Origin: Streptomyces griseicoloratus
Lineage (GTDB): Bacteria > Actinomycetota > Actinomycetes > Streptomycetales > Streptomycetaceae
Direction: 5' to 3'
Length of the DNA: 64,000 nt
Assembly (NCBI RefSeq): GCF_014534645.1
Contig: NZ_JACVQF010000220.1
Span: forward strand, 186,001-250,000
Shown one piece after another: positions 26,804-35,270 of this stretch (position 1 is its first letter; each line of letters begins with the position of its first letter). Under the pieces are notes generated by a model. It did not search any database and was not told the origin of the DNA. It was given only the letters and a program-made list of their open reading frames with translations. The position numbers and the translations under genes were made by a program.

Positions 26804-27780
26804 GCGGCCACCTCCGCGGCCGGCACCGGACGGCGGCGCAGCCGGCGCAGCCGCGTGGCGCGCTCGGCGTCCATCGAGCCGAGCACCTGGTCGAGCGCGT
26901 CCTGCGGCATCCGCCGCAGCGCGGCGGCGCTCATCGCCTTGAGTTTCCGTGCCACGGCGGGCTCGAACCTTTCGATGGAACCGAGATGGTGGGAGATGAT
27001 CGCGCAGTACGTGCGCACGGCCTTCGGCAGCAGGTCCGCGGCGTCGGGGTCCTCGGCGGCCCCCGCGACGACCTCGTCGAAGGCACGGATGAAGTCGAGC
27101 TGCCGCACGTCCCCGATCTGGGTGAGCGAGGACGCCACCCCGCGCCGGTAGAAGACCCCGAGCAGCCCGGTCACCGCGAAGGACTCCGCCTCCCGGTGCA
27201 GCTTCCAGATCCACGGCCGGTCCTCGGCCGTGCGCAGCCCGTCGGTGAAGTGCAGCAGGCCCCGCTCGACCAGCCGGCGGTGGTAGACGCCGGCCCAGGC
27301 GTAGGGGTAGTCGACGGAGGTGGACCGGTGGGCGGGCAGGATCGCGTCGCGCGGACGCAGCCGGACGTTGCGCCGGCCGTGCGGCGCCCGGTGCACGGTG
27401 CGGGCCCGCGCCGTGCACTGCACGTGGTCGGTGCGCACGAAGTCGCAGCCCAGCTCCTCGATGGCGGCGACCAGCCGGGGGTAGTAGCCGGGCGCGAGCC
27501 AGTCGTCGCCGTCCAGGAAGGTCAGGTACTCGCCACGGGCCCGGTCGATGCCGGTGTTGCGGGCGGTCGCCAGGCCGCCGTTCCGCTCGTGTCTGAGCAG
27601 CACCGCCCCCGGCAGCTCGCGCTCCGCGCGCGCGAGAATGTCCACGGTCCCGTCGGTCGAGCAGTCGTCGACGAGAATGAATTCGAAGTCTTCCCGCGCG
27701 TTCGCGCGCAGACTCCGCAGGGTGTCGGGTGCGTATTGCCGCACGTTGTAGAACGGCACGATGACGGAGAGCTTGAGCAC
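26800..27780 (-). CDS. GT2-family glycosyltransferase
   Basis: Inverting, metal-dependent GT-A transferase, 326 aa from the ATG at 27780. The N-terminal nucleotide-sugar fold is typical: LSVIVPFYNVRQYAPDTLRS, EFILVDDCSTDGTVDIL, GLATARNTGIDRARGEYLTFLDGDDW, the last giving the DxD-like metal site. The C-terminal half is helical and basic. It is the first gene of the leftward arm of the glycan cluster and is coupled to the next gene by a GTGA overlap. The sugar donor is not readable. Confidence 0.92.
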   Translation of the reverse strand: MLKLSVIVPFYNVRQYAPDTLRSLRANAREDFEFILVDDCSTDGTVDILARAERELPGAVLLRHERNGGLATARNTGIDRARGEYLTFLDGDDWLAPGYYPRLVAAIEELGCDFVRTDHVQCTARARTVHRAPHGRRNVRLRPRDAILPAHRSTSVDYPYAWAGVYHRRLVERGLLHFTDGLRTAEDRPWIWKLHREAESFAVTGLLGVFYRRGVASSLTQIGDVRQLDFIRAFDEVVAGAAEDPDAADLLPKAVRTYCAIISHHLGSIERFEPAVARKLKAMSAAALRRMPQDALDQVLGSMDAERATRLRRLRRRPVPAAEVAA

Positions 27781-27928
27781 GTGAGGGACGTTAGGCGGCG
27801 GCCCGGCATTCGGTTTTACCTGTGGCTTGATGCGAGGTGAACGAGGCGTGGCGAAGCCGTGAAGCGAACGCTTTTCCCGGCGTCCGGCGACCCGATTCGC
27901 CGTTCGGCGGTGTGCTGTTCACCGTTTG

Positions 27929-27957
27929 TTGGATTCCGGTTGGGCGGTTCCTAGAAA
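27929..27957 (+). promoter_or_regulatory. Probable promoter of the rightward glycan operon
   Basis: TTGGAT (27929-27934) and TAGAAA (27952-27957) are 17 bp apart and would start transcription near 27964, just before the GTG at 27979. The 7-mer TTCCTAG occurs at 27948-27954, overlapping the -10 box, and again at 27962-27968, a 14-bp direct repeat that could be an operator. The divergent gene at 27780 must use a separate promoter in the same 198-bp interval. Confidence 0.45.
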
Positions 27958-27978
27958 TGGCTTCCTAGCGTCTTCGGC

Positions 27979-29292
27979 GTGCCAGCAAGTGCAACGAAGG
28001 CCCTGCGAGTGGCCGTCCTCGCGGACTCCGACACCCGGTGGAAATGGGGCGCGCTCACCGCGAACCGTATCGCACCGAACGATTCGGACATCCACCTGGA
28101 CGGCTACCTCCTGCGGGGCCGCGCCACCCCCACCGCCCGCCAGCTGCAGGAGGTCGGCGTCGACGCGGACTCCCTGCGCGAGGTGACCGCCGTCGAGTTC
28201 CTGCGCGCGATGGCCGAGGAACCGTACGACGTCCTCGTCCTCGCCCTGGTCGGCGGCGGCGTCCAGGCCGTGCTGCACGGCCTGAAGCGGGTCTGGGAGG
28301 ACCGCGCCGACCGCCCCGTCGTCGTCACCGGCTACGTCGGCGTCGTCTACGAGAAGCTCGCCGACGGCCTCCTCCTGCGGCACGGCGCCGACCTCGTCCT
28401 CGCCAACTCCCGTCAGGACGCCGACCGTTTCCGGGCGGTGTACGAGGGGGTCGGCGCCGACGCCTCGGCGGTGACGGAGGTCGCGCTGCCCTTCCTCGGC
28501 GGCGCCGAGCACACCGGCGACCACGACCCGTACACGGTCGTCTTCGCGGCCCAGCCGTCCGTGCCGGACAACCGCAGGGACCGCACCTACCTGCTGGACC
28601 GGCTCATCCGGCACGCCCGCCGGCACCCCGAGCGCGAAGTGCTGCTCAAGCTGCGCTCCAAGCCCGGCGAACACACCACGCACATCGAGGAGCTGCCCTA
28701 CCAGAAGCTGGTGCAGAAGGCCGACCCGCCGTCCAACTTCCGCCTGGTCTACGGGCACATGGGCGAGGTCCTCGACCGCACCGACCTGCTGGTGACCGTC
28801 AGCTCCACGGCCGCCCTGGAGGCCCTGCACCGCCGTATCCCCACGGTCGTCCTCACCGACCTCGGCGTGCGCGAGGCCCTCGGCAACCACCACTTCGTCG
28901 GCTCCGGCTGCCTCGCCTCCTGGGACCAGCTCGACGACGGCCACCGCCCGGTGCCCGACCCCGAGTGGGTCGCCCGGCAGGGCGTCGCCGCCGGCGGCGG
29001 CTACGCGACCGCCTTCGACGCGGCCCGCCGGCGCATCACCGAACTCCTCCGGCGGCCCGGCGGCCTGCCCCCGCTCACCCCGTACTACACACCCGTCACC
29101 GCTCCCGGCTACCTGCCCGGCATCCTCGCCCGCCACCACCTCGGCCCGGACGGCACCCCGCTGCCCGGCGCGCCCGCCGCCGACCGGGAACCCGGTGCCG
29201 TCCGGCAGATCGTCCGCCGAGCCGCGCGTGGCGCCTACCGGCACGGCGTGCAGCGGGTGGCACCGGTGATCAGGCGCATGGGGGAACTGTGA
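27979..29292 (+). CDS. Putative glycosyltransferase (DUF6716-like)
   Basis: 437 aa from a GTG at 27979. It resembles a GT-B-type transferase family that I recall being listed as DUF6716 putative glycosyltransferase. Features are LRVAVLADSDTRWKWGALTA at the N-terminus, VVTGYVGVVYEKLADGL, ADLVLANSRQDADRFR, EVLLKLRSKPGEHTTH and TDLLVTVSSTAALEALHRRI. The last motif matches the SSTAAxEA pattern of capsule and polysialyl-type transferases. It is the first gene of the rightward arm and overlaps the next frame by GTGA. Likely acts on the same nonulosonate polymer; donor unproven. Confidence 0.8.
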   Translation: MPASATKALRVAVLADSDTRWKWGALTANRIAPNDSDIHLDGYLLRGRATPTARQLQEVGVDADSLREVTAVEFLRAMAEEPYDVLVLALVGGGVQAVLHGLKRVWEDRADRPVVVTGYVGVVYEKLADGLLLRHGADLVLANSRQDADRFRAVYEGVGADASAVTEVALPFLGGAEHTGDHDPYTVVFAAQPSVPDNRRDRTYLLDRLIRHARRHPEREVLLKLRSKPGEHTTHIEELPYQKLVQKADPPSNFRLVYGHMGEVLDRTDLLVTVSSTAALEALHRRIPTVVLTDLGVREALGNHHFVGSGCLASWDQLDDGHRPVPDPEWVARQGVAAGGGYATAFDAARRRITELLRRPGGLPPLTPYYTPVTAPGYLPGILARHHLGPDGTPLPGAPAADREPGAVRQIVRRAARGAYRHGVQRVAPVIRRMGEL

Positions 29293-29354
29293 CCACCCCT
29301 CTTCCCGCGCCGACCGCCCCGATCCCCGCCATACCTGCGCAAGGAGCAGATCCC

Positions 29355-30605
29355 ATGACCGACCCGGAAGCGGACCTGGGCCCGGCGGTGCGCCGCGTGC
29401 TCGCCGTGATCCCCGCGCGCGGCGGCTCCAAGGGCGTCCCCGCGAAGAACCTCGCGCCCGTGGGCGGCGTGCCCCTCGTGGCCCGCGCGGTGCGCGAATG
29501 CCGTGCCACCCGCCTGGTGACGGACGTGGTGGTCTCCACCGACGACCGCGCCATCGCGGCGGCGGCCCGGGAGGCGGGCGCCGAGGTCGTGCTGCGGCCG
29601 GCCGCCATCGCCGGGGACACGGCGACCTCCGAGGCGGCCGTGCTGCACGCCATGGACGTCCACGAGGCCCTGCACAGCGCGGCCGTCGACGTGGTGCTGC
29701 TCGTGCAGTGCACCAGCCCCTTCCTGGTCCGCGAGGACGTCGACGGGGTGGCCGCCGCGGTCGTCGAGAACGGCGCGGACACGGCCGTCACGGTGGCACC
29801 GTTCCACGGCTTCGTGTGGCGCGACGCGGACGACGCGACCGAGGGCGGCCACGGCGTCAACCACGACAAGTCCTACCGCCCCCGCCGCCAGGACCGCCCC
29901 CAGGACCTGCTGGAGACCGGCGCCGCCTACGCCATGGACGCCGCGGGCTTCCGCACCCACGGCCACCGCTTCTTCGGCCGCACCGAACTCGTCCGCACCG
30001 ACCCGGCCCGCGTCCTGGAGATCGACGACCCGCACGACCTGGCCCGGGCCCGCGCCCTCGCGCCCCTCTTCGACTCGGCGCGCCCCGGCGCCCTCCCGAC
30101 CGCCGCCGACATCGACGCGGTCGTCCTCGACTTCGACGGCACCCAGACCGACGACCGGGTGCTGATCGACTCCGACGGACGGGAGTTCGTCTCCGTGCAC
30201 CGCGGCGACGGACTCGGCATCGCCGCCCTGCGCCGCAGCGGCCTGGCGATGCTGATCCTGTCCACGGAACAGAACCCGGTCGTCGCCGCCCGCGCCCGGA
30301 AGCTGAAGCTCCCGGTGCTGCACGGCATCGACCGCAAGGACCTCGCCCTCAAGCAGTGGTGCGAGGAGCAGGGCATCGCGCCCGAGCGCGTGCTCTACGT
30401 CGGCAACGACGTCAACGACCTCCCGTGCTTCGCCCTCGTCGGCTGGCCCGTGGCCGTCGCCGGCGCCCACGACGTCGTACGCGCGGCCGCCCGCGCCGTC
30501 ACCACCGTCCCCGGCGGCGAGGGCGCGATCCGGGAGATCGCCGGCTGGATCCTCGGCCCCTCGCTCGACTCCCCCCGAACCCCCACCAGCACCCAGTCCA
30601 GGTAA
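29355..30605 (+). CDS. CMP-nonulosonate synthetase fused to a HAD phosphatase
   Basis: Bifunctional sugar-activating enzyme. The ATG at 29355 follows AAGGAG (29341-29346) and gives 416 aa; an in-frame GTG at 29289 overlapping the preceding stop is possible. Residues about 12-235 are a NeuA-type cytidylyltransferase: LAVIPARGGSKGVPAKNLAP, VVVSTDDRAIA, LLVQCTSPFL, LETGAAYAMD and VLEIDDPHDL. Residues about 255-400 are a KdsC-type HAD phosphatase with VVLDFDGTQTDD, LSTEQNPVVAARA, RKDLAL and YVGNDVNDLPCF. The phosphatase should remove the 9-phosphate of the synthase product before CMP transfer, so one polypeptide would catalyse two successive steps. It lies directly upstream of the NeuB-type gene. 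Confidence 0.92.
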   Translation: MTDPEADLGPAVRRVLAVIPARGGSKGVPAKNLAPVGGVPLVARAVRECRATRLVTDVVVSTDDRAIAAAAREAGAEVVLRPAAIAGDTATSEAAVLHAMDVHEALHSAAVDVVLLVQCTSPFLVREDVDGVAAAVVENGADTAVTVAPFHGFVWRDADDATEGGHGVNHDKSYRPRRQDRPQDLLETGAAYAMDAAGFRTHGHRFFGRTELVRTDPARVLEIDDPHDLARARALAPLFDSARPGALPTAADIDAVVLDFDGTQTDDRVLIDSDGREFVSVHRGDGLGIAALRRSGLAMLILSTEQNPVVAARARKLKLPVLHGIDRKDLALKQWCEEQGIAPERVLYVGNDVNDLPCFALVGWPVAVAGAHDVVRAAARAVTTVPGGEGAIREIAGWILGPSLDSPRTPTSTQSR

Positions 30606-30619
30606 GGAAATCCCCCGCC

Positions 30620-31558
30620 ATGAGCACCAACTCCCGCATCCGCACGTTCGGCACGCGCGAGGCCGGCCCCGGCCGCCCCGTCTACATCACCGGCGAGATC
30701 GGCATCAACCACAACGGCGACCTCGACAACGCCTTCAAGCTGATCGACGTGGCCGCCGAGGCCGGCTGCGACGCGGTCAAGTTCCAGAAGCGCACCCCCG
30801 AGATCTGCACGCCGCGCGACCAGTGGGACATCGAGCGCGACACCCCCTGGGGCCGGATGACGTACATCGACTACCGCCACCGCGTGGAGTTCGGCGAGGA
30901 CGAGTACCGCCAGATCGACGAGTACTGCAAGTCCAAGAACATCGCCTGGTTCGCCTCCCCGTGGGACACCGAGGCCGTCGCCTTCCTGGAGAAGTTCGAC
31001 GTCCCCGCCCACAAGGTGGCCTCCGCGTCCCTCACCGACGACGAGCTGCTGCGCGCCCTGCGCGCGACGGGCCGCACGGTCATCCTCTCCACCGGCATGT
31101 CCACCCCGAAGCAGATCCGCCACGCCGTCGAGGTCCTGGGCAGCGACAACATCCTCCTCTGCCACGCCACCTCCACCTACCCGGCGAAGGCGGAGGAGCT
31201 GAACCTCCGCGTGATCAACACCCTCCAGCAGGAGTACCCGAACGTCCCGATCGGCTACTCCGGCCACGAGACCGGCCTGCAGACCACGCTCGCCGCCGTC
31301 GCCCTCGGCGCCACCTTCGTCGAGCGCCACATCACCCTCGACCGCGCCATGTGGGGCTCCGACCAGGCCGCCTCCGTCGAGCCGCAGGGCCTTCAGCGCC
31401 TCGTCCGCGACATCCGCACCATCGAGGCCTCCCTCGGCGACGGCGTCAAGAAGGTCTACGAGTCCGAGCTGGGCCCCATGAAGAAGCTGCGCCGCGTCAC
31501 CGGTGTGGTCGCCGAGGCGGAGATCGCCGCGGCGGCGGGCGAGCCGGTCTCCGTCTGA
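30620..31558 (+). CDS. NeuB-type nonulosonate synthase lacking the SAF domain
   Basis: Condenses phosphoenolpyruvate with a six-carbon sugar or sugar phosphate. The ATG at 30620 is preceded by GGTAAGGAAA. The 312-aa protein is a NeuB TIM barrel: VYITGEIGINHNGDLDNAF, CDAVKFQKRTPEICTPRDQW, IAWFASPWD, KVASASLTDDELL, LSTGMST, LLCHATSTYPA, IGYSGHETG and GATFVERHITLDRAMWGSDQAASVEP. Sequence stops soon after the barrel, so the C-terminal antifreeze-like (SAF) domain of about 60-70 residues normal for NeuB is absent. With the fused 9-phosphate phosphatase next door, Kdn-9-phosphate from mannose-6-phosphate is a plausible product, but legionaminate or sialate cannot be excluded. Confidence 0.92.
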   Translation: MSTNSRIRTFGTREAGPGRPVYITGEIGINHNGDLDNAFKLIDVAAEAGCDAVKFQKRTPEICTPRDQWDIERDTPWGRMTYIDYRHRVEFGEDEYRQIDEYCKSKNIAWFASPWDTEAVAFLEKFDVPAHKVASASLTDDELLRALRATGRTVILSTGMSTPKQIRHAVEVLGSDNILLCHATSTYPAKAEELNLRVINTLQQEYPNVPIGYSGHETGLQTTLAAVALGATFVERHITLDRAMWGSDQAASVEPQGLQRLVRDIRTIEASLGDGVKKVYESELGPMKKLRRVTGVVAEAEIAAAAGEPVSV

Positions 31559-31605
31559 CCCACCCCACCCCCCACCACCCCCACCGACGGGACGGTCGTA
31601 CGCCG

Positions 31606-32673
31606 ATGAGCCCCCGCGCCGGGAATACCGGCCCCCACACTCTCGCCTTCGTCGAGAGCCCGGTACAGCTGCTGAACGTGCTCGAGTGGGCGCACACGCA
31701 CGCGCCCGGCGCGGGGCTCACCCTCGTCGTCCTGTCACCCGTCGACCCGATGACCCGCGGCCAGCTGCGCCGCATGGCCGAACTGGCCCGGCAGGAGGGC
31801 CACGAGGTCCGCTGGGAGGAGGCGCGGGGCGGTGCCACGGCGCCCTTCCGCACGATCGGCGGCCTGGCGTCCGCCCTCCGCCGCGCGGACCGCATCGCCC
31901 TGGGCGACCCCTTCTCCCGCTACGTCCAGCTGCTCCTCACCATCACCCGGGCCCGCGACCTGGTCGTCGTCGACGACGGCACGGCCACGATGGAGTTCGT
32001 CACCCAGCTCGCCCGCGGCGAACGCCTGGTCCGCTGGCACCGCAAGGGCACCCGCCCCGGCCCCCGCGACCTGCTCTTCGCCCCGGTGTCGGCCTCGGCA
32101 CGCCACCGCCTGACCCCGGCCGGCGGCCGTCGCGTCTCGCTCTTCTCCTCCATGCCGATCGAGGAGACCCCGGACGGTGTCACGGTCACCGCGAACGACT
32201 TCGCCTGGACCCGCGCCCGCTTCGGGCCGCCCCGCATCACCAAGGGCGCCGACATGGTCGGCACGTCCCTGGTGGAGACGGGCGTCGTGGACGGCGACCG
32301 CTACCTGGACGCCGTACGTGCCCTGGCGAAGACCCACGGCGCGACCCGCTACTTCGCGCACCGCCGCGAGAGCGCCGAGAAACTCCACCGGCTGGCCGTG
32401 GAGACCGGCCTGCAGATCGTCCGCCCCGACCTGCCCCTGGAACTGATCGCCCGCCGGGGCCCGATCGGCCGGACCATCCTCAGCTTCCCGTCCACGGTCG
32501 TCCACACCCTCCCGCTGGCCCTGGCCGGCACGGAGGTGAGAATCGCCGTCTGCGACATCGACCCCGCCTGGCTCACCCAGCACGCCTCCCCGCGGGCCCG
32601 CGGCTTCCTGTCCGGCGTGACGGGAACGGCACGGGACGTCCACCGGCTGTCGGCGGTCGCGGCCGGCGGCTGA
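31606..32673 (+). CDS. Glycosyltransferase-like protein, polysialyl/GT52-like
   Basis: 355 aa from the ATG at 31606, 47 bp after the synthase gene. The N-terminus (LAFVESPVQLLNVLEWAHTH) resembles the SPxQLLN opening of GT52-like and polysialyl-type transferases. DLVVVDDGTATMEF lies near the middle, and TRYFAHRRESAEKL then ILSFPSTVVHTLPLAL correspond to the His-containing and Ser-Thr motifs of this group. It probably transfers a CMP-activated nonulosonic acid made by the two upstream enzymes. It is the last gene of the rightward arm; the next gene starts 136 bp later and is a secreted glycosidase. Confidence 0.8.
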   Translation: MSPRAGNTGPHTLAFVESPVQLLNVLEWAHTHAPGAGLTLVVLSPVDPMTRGQLRRMAELARQEGHEVRWEEARGGATAPFRTIGGLASALRRADRIALGDPFSRYVQLLLTITRARDLVVVDDGTATMEFVTQLARGERLVRWHRKGTRPGPRDLLFAPVSASARHRLTPAGGRRVSLFSSMPIEETPDGVTVTANDFAWTRARFGPPRITKGADMVGTSLVETGVVDGDRYLDAVRALAKTHGATRYFAHRRESAEKLHRLAVETGLQIVRPDLPLELIARRGPIGRTILSFPSTVVHTLPLALAGTEVRIAVCDIDPAWLTQHASPRARGFLSGVTGTARDVHRLSAVAAGG

Positions 32674-32808
32674 CCGGGCGCCCGGCAGGCACGGGCCGTC
32701 CGGTTCCGTTCCCCCCTCCCGCAACGGCGCGTCGAGCGTCTTGACTGACCGGACGTCGCCGCCGCCCAATGGACCGACGTGTCGTCGACGACTCCATTGA
32801 GGTGATCA

Positions 32809-35016
32809 GTGAGAAGCCTCAGGTCCTGGGCCGCCCTCTGCGCAGCAGCCGTCCTCGCTCTTCTCGCCACGCCCCTCATGCCCGCCCCCGCCACCGCGAC
32901 GGCCGCTCCCGAGGGCCGGCCGGCCTTCACCGCGTCCGCCGCCAGGGCAGCGCTCGCCCGGCTGCTGCCGCATCACGTCTCGCAGTTCACTCTCGTCCCG
33001 GTGAGCCGTCCCGAGTCCGGTGACTACTTCACCGTCTCCGGCCGTGCCGGAGACATACGCGTCCGGGGCACCAGCCCCGCCGTCATCCTCAGCGGCGTCA
33101 ACTGGTACCTGAAGTACACGGCCGAGGTGGACATCGGCTGGCCCGGAACGAGCACGGCACGGCTGCCCCGGACCCTGCCCGCGCCCGCCGGAACCGTCCG
33201 CAAGGACGCGTCGGTACCGCACCGCTTCGCGCTCAACGACACCGACGACGGCTACTCCGGCGCCTACCGTGACTGGGCCTCCTTCGAGAAGCAGATCGAT
33301 CTGCTGGCCCTGCACGGCGTGAACGAGGTCTTCGTCCAGATGGGCTCCGACGCCGTCTACTACGAGACCTTCCAGGAGTTCGGCTACTCCGGGGACGAGC
33401 TCAGGTCGTGGATCCCCGGTCCGGCGCACCAGCCGTGGTGGCTGATGCAGAACATGTCCGGTTTCGGCGGCCCCGTCTCCGAGCGGCTCCTGAAGGACCG
33501 GGCCGAACTCGGCCGCAGGATCGCGGACCGGCTGCGCGAACTGGGAATGACCCCGGTGCTGCCCGGCTACTTCGGCACCGTGCCCCCGGGATTCACGGAG
33601 AAGAACCCCACCGGACCGGTCGTCCCGCAGGGCGACTGGGTCGGCTTCGAGCGGCCCGACTGGCTCGACCCGCGCAGCGACGTGTTCCCCGAGGTCGCCG
33701 CCTCCTTCTACCGCCATCAGCGGGAACTGTTCGGCGACTCCACGATGTACAAGATGGACCTGCTGCACGAGGGCGGCCGGCCGGGGAACGTCCCCGTCCC
33801 GGACGCCGCCAGGGCCGTGATGAACGCCCTCCAGACCGCGCACCCCGGTGCCGTCTGGACGCTGATCGGCTGGCAGCGGAACCCCTCGACGCAGCTCATC
33901 GACGCCGTCGACAAGAGCAGGCTGCTGATCGTCGACGGCCTGTCCGACCGCTACGACGGCCTCGACCGCGAGGCCGCCTGGCACGGCGCGCCCTACGCGT
34001 TCGGCACCATCCCCAACTTCGGCGGTCACACCACCATCGGCGCCAACACCGGCGTCTGGACCGAACGCTTCCACGAGTGGCGCACCAAGCCCGGCAGCTC
34101 CCTGAAGGGCATCGCCTATCTCCCGGAGGGCACCGGCGGCAACCCCGTGGCCTACGAGCTGTTCACCGAACTGGCCTGGCGGACGGGCCCGGTCGACCAG
34201 CAGGCATGGTTCGCCCAGTACGCGGAACGCCGCTACGGCGGCGGCGACCCGCACGCCGCGAAGGCGTGGGAGCTGCTGCGCAGCGGCCCGTACAGCACCC
34301 CGTCCGGCACCTGGAGCGAGTCACAGGACAGCCTCTTCACCGCCCGCCCCCACCTGACGGCCACCTCGGCGGCCGCCTGGAGTCCCGGCGCGATGCGCTA
34401 CGACCCGGACACGGTGCACCGGGCGCTGGTCGAGCTGCTGAAGGTCGCACCGGCCCTGCGCACGACCGACGCCTACCGCTTCGACCTCGTCGACGTCGCC
34501 CGCCAGGCCCTGACCAACCGCAGCCGGACCCTGCTCCCGCAGATCAAGGCCGCCTACGACGCCAAGGACCTGCCCCGGTTCCGCGAGCTGTCCGCCGAAT
34601 GGAAGAGCGACCTCGCCCTGCTGGACGACCTGCTCGCGACCGACACCCGCTTCCTCCTCGGTCCCTGGCTGGAGGACGCCAGGTCCTGGGGCGCCACCAG
34701 GGCGGAGAGGGCCACCGCCGAGTTCGACGCCCGCTCGATCCTCACCACCTGGGGCCACCGCTCGGGAAGCGACGAGGGAGGGCTGCGGGACTACGCCAAC
34801 AGGGAGTGGTCCGGCCTGGTCTCCGACTTCTACGCGATGCGCTGGACGACATACCTCGACTCCCTGGAGACCGCGCTGGCCACCGGCCGGGAGCCGGTCG
34901 CGATCGACTGGTTCGCACTGGAGGACGCCTGGAACCGGCAGCGCAACACCTACCCCGTCAGGGCCTCGGGCGACCCCGTGGAACTGGCCACCGCCGTACT
35001 CGACGCCCTCCCCTGA
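32809..35016 (+). CDS. Secreted family GH89 alpha-N-acetylglucosaminidase
   Basis: Predicted to remove terminal alpha-linked GlcNAc. 735 aa from a GTG at 32809, with a classical signal peptide (AALCAAAVLALLATPL, cleavage probably after ATATA). The NAGLU N-terminal domain (about 40-125) is followed by the catalytic barrel: NDTDDGYSGAYRDWASFEKQ, GVNEVFVQMGSDAVYYETFQ, PGYFGTVPPGF, LLHEGG with Glu321, and LPEGTGGNPVAYELFTELAW with Glu440. These correspond to the two catalytic Glu of the family. A helical C-terminal domain completes the protein. Its position right after the glycan genes may point to polymer turnover, but it could equally be a nutritional enzyme. Confidence 0.9.
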   Translation: MRSLRSWAALCAAAVLALLATPLMPAPATATAAPEGRPAFTASAARAALARLLPHHVSQFTLVPVSRPESGDYFTVSGRAGDIRVRGTSPAVILSGVNWYLKYTAEVDIGWPGTSTARLPRTLPAPAGTVRKDASVPHRFALNDTDDGYSGAYRDWASFEKQIDLLALHGVNEVFVQMGSDAVYYETFQEFGYSGDELRSWIPGPAHQPWWLMQNMSGFGGPVSERLLKDRAELGRRIADRLRELGMTPVLPGYFGTVPPGFTEKNPTGPVVPQGDWVGFERPDWLDPRSDVFPEVAASFYRHQRELFGDSTMYKMDLLHEGGRPGNVPVPDAARAVMNALQTAHPGAVWTLIGWQRNPSTQLIDAVDKSRLLIVDGLSDRYDGLDREAAWHGAPYAFGTIPNFGGHTTIGANTGVWTERFHEWRTKPGSSLKGIAYLPEGTGGNPVAYELFTELAWRTGPVDQQAWFAQYAERRYGGGDPHAAKAWELLRSGPYSTPSGTWSESQDSLFTARPHLTATSAAAWSPGAMRYDPDTVHRALVELLKVAPALRTTDAYRFDLVDVARQALTNRSRTLLPQIKAAYDAKDLPRFRELSAEWKSDLALLDDLLATDTRFLLGPWLEDARSWGATRAERATAEFDARSILTTWGHRSGSDEGGLRDYANREWSGLVSDFYAMRWTTYLDSLETALATGREPVAIDWFALEDAWNRQRNTYPVRASGDPVELATAVLDALP

Positions 35017-35270
35017 CGGGGATCGGGCCCGGGTGCCCGCGTCCGGGTGGTGGACCCGGGCGCGTGGGGCGGGCGGGGCGTGGTATCCGTGAAAGTAGCA
35101 AGGAGGACGGAGAGCGCGGATCCGGGCCGAAAAGGATCCGAGTTTACCCACCTCTGTCGAGAGCCATGCGCCGTACGGCCAACTTTTCTTCCCCTAACGG
35201 GCTGAACTTTTGTTGATCGTGGGTCAGTTGACCGCCTCGGCGTCCTACCCTTCAGAGGGTGAAGCAACTG

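Noticed and set aside
19170-35016. Secondary-metabolite gene cluster
   Set aside because: No polyketide, peptide synthetase, terpene or RiPP core genes are present; the genes fit a surface glycan.
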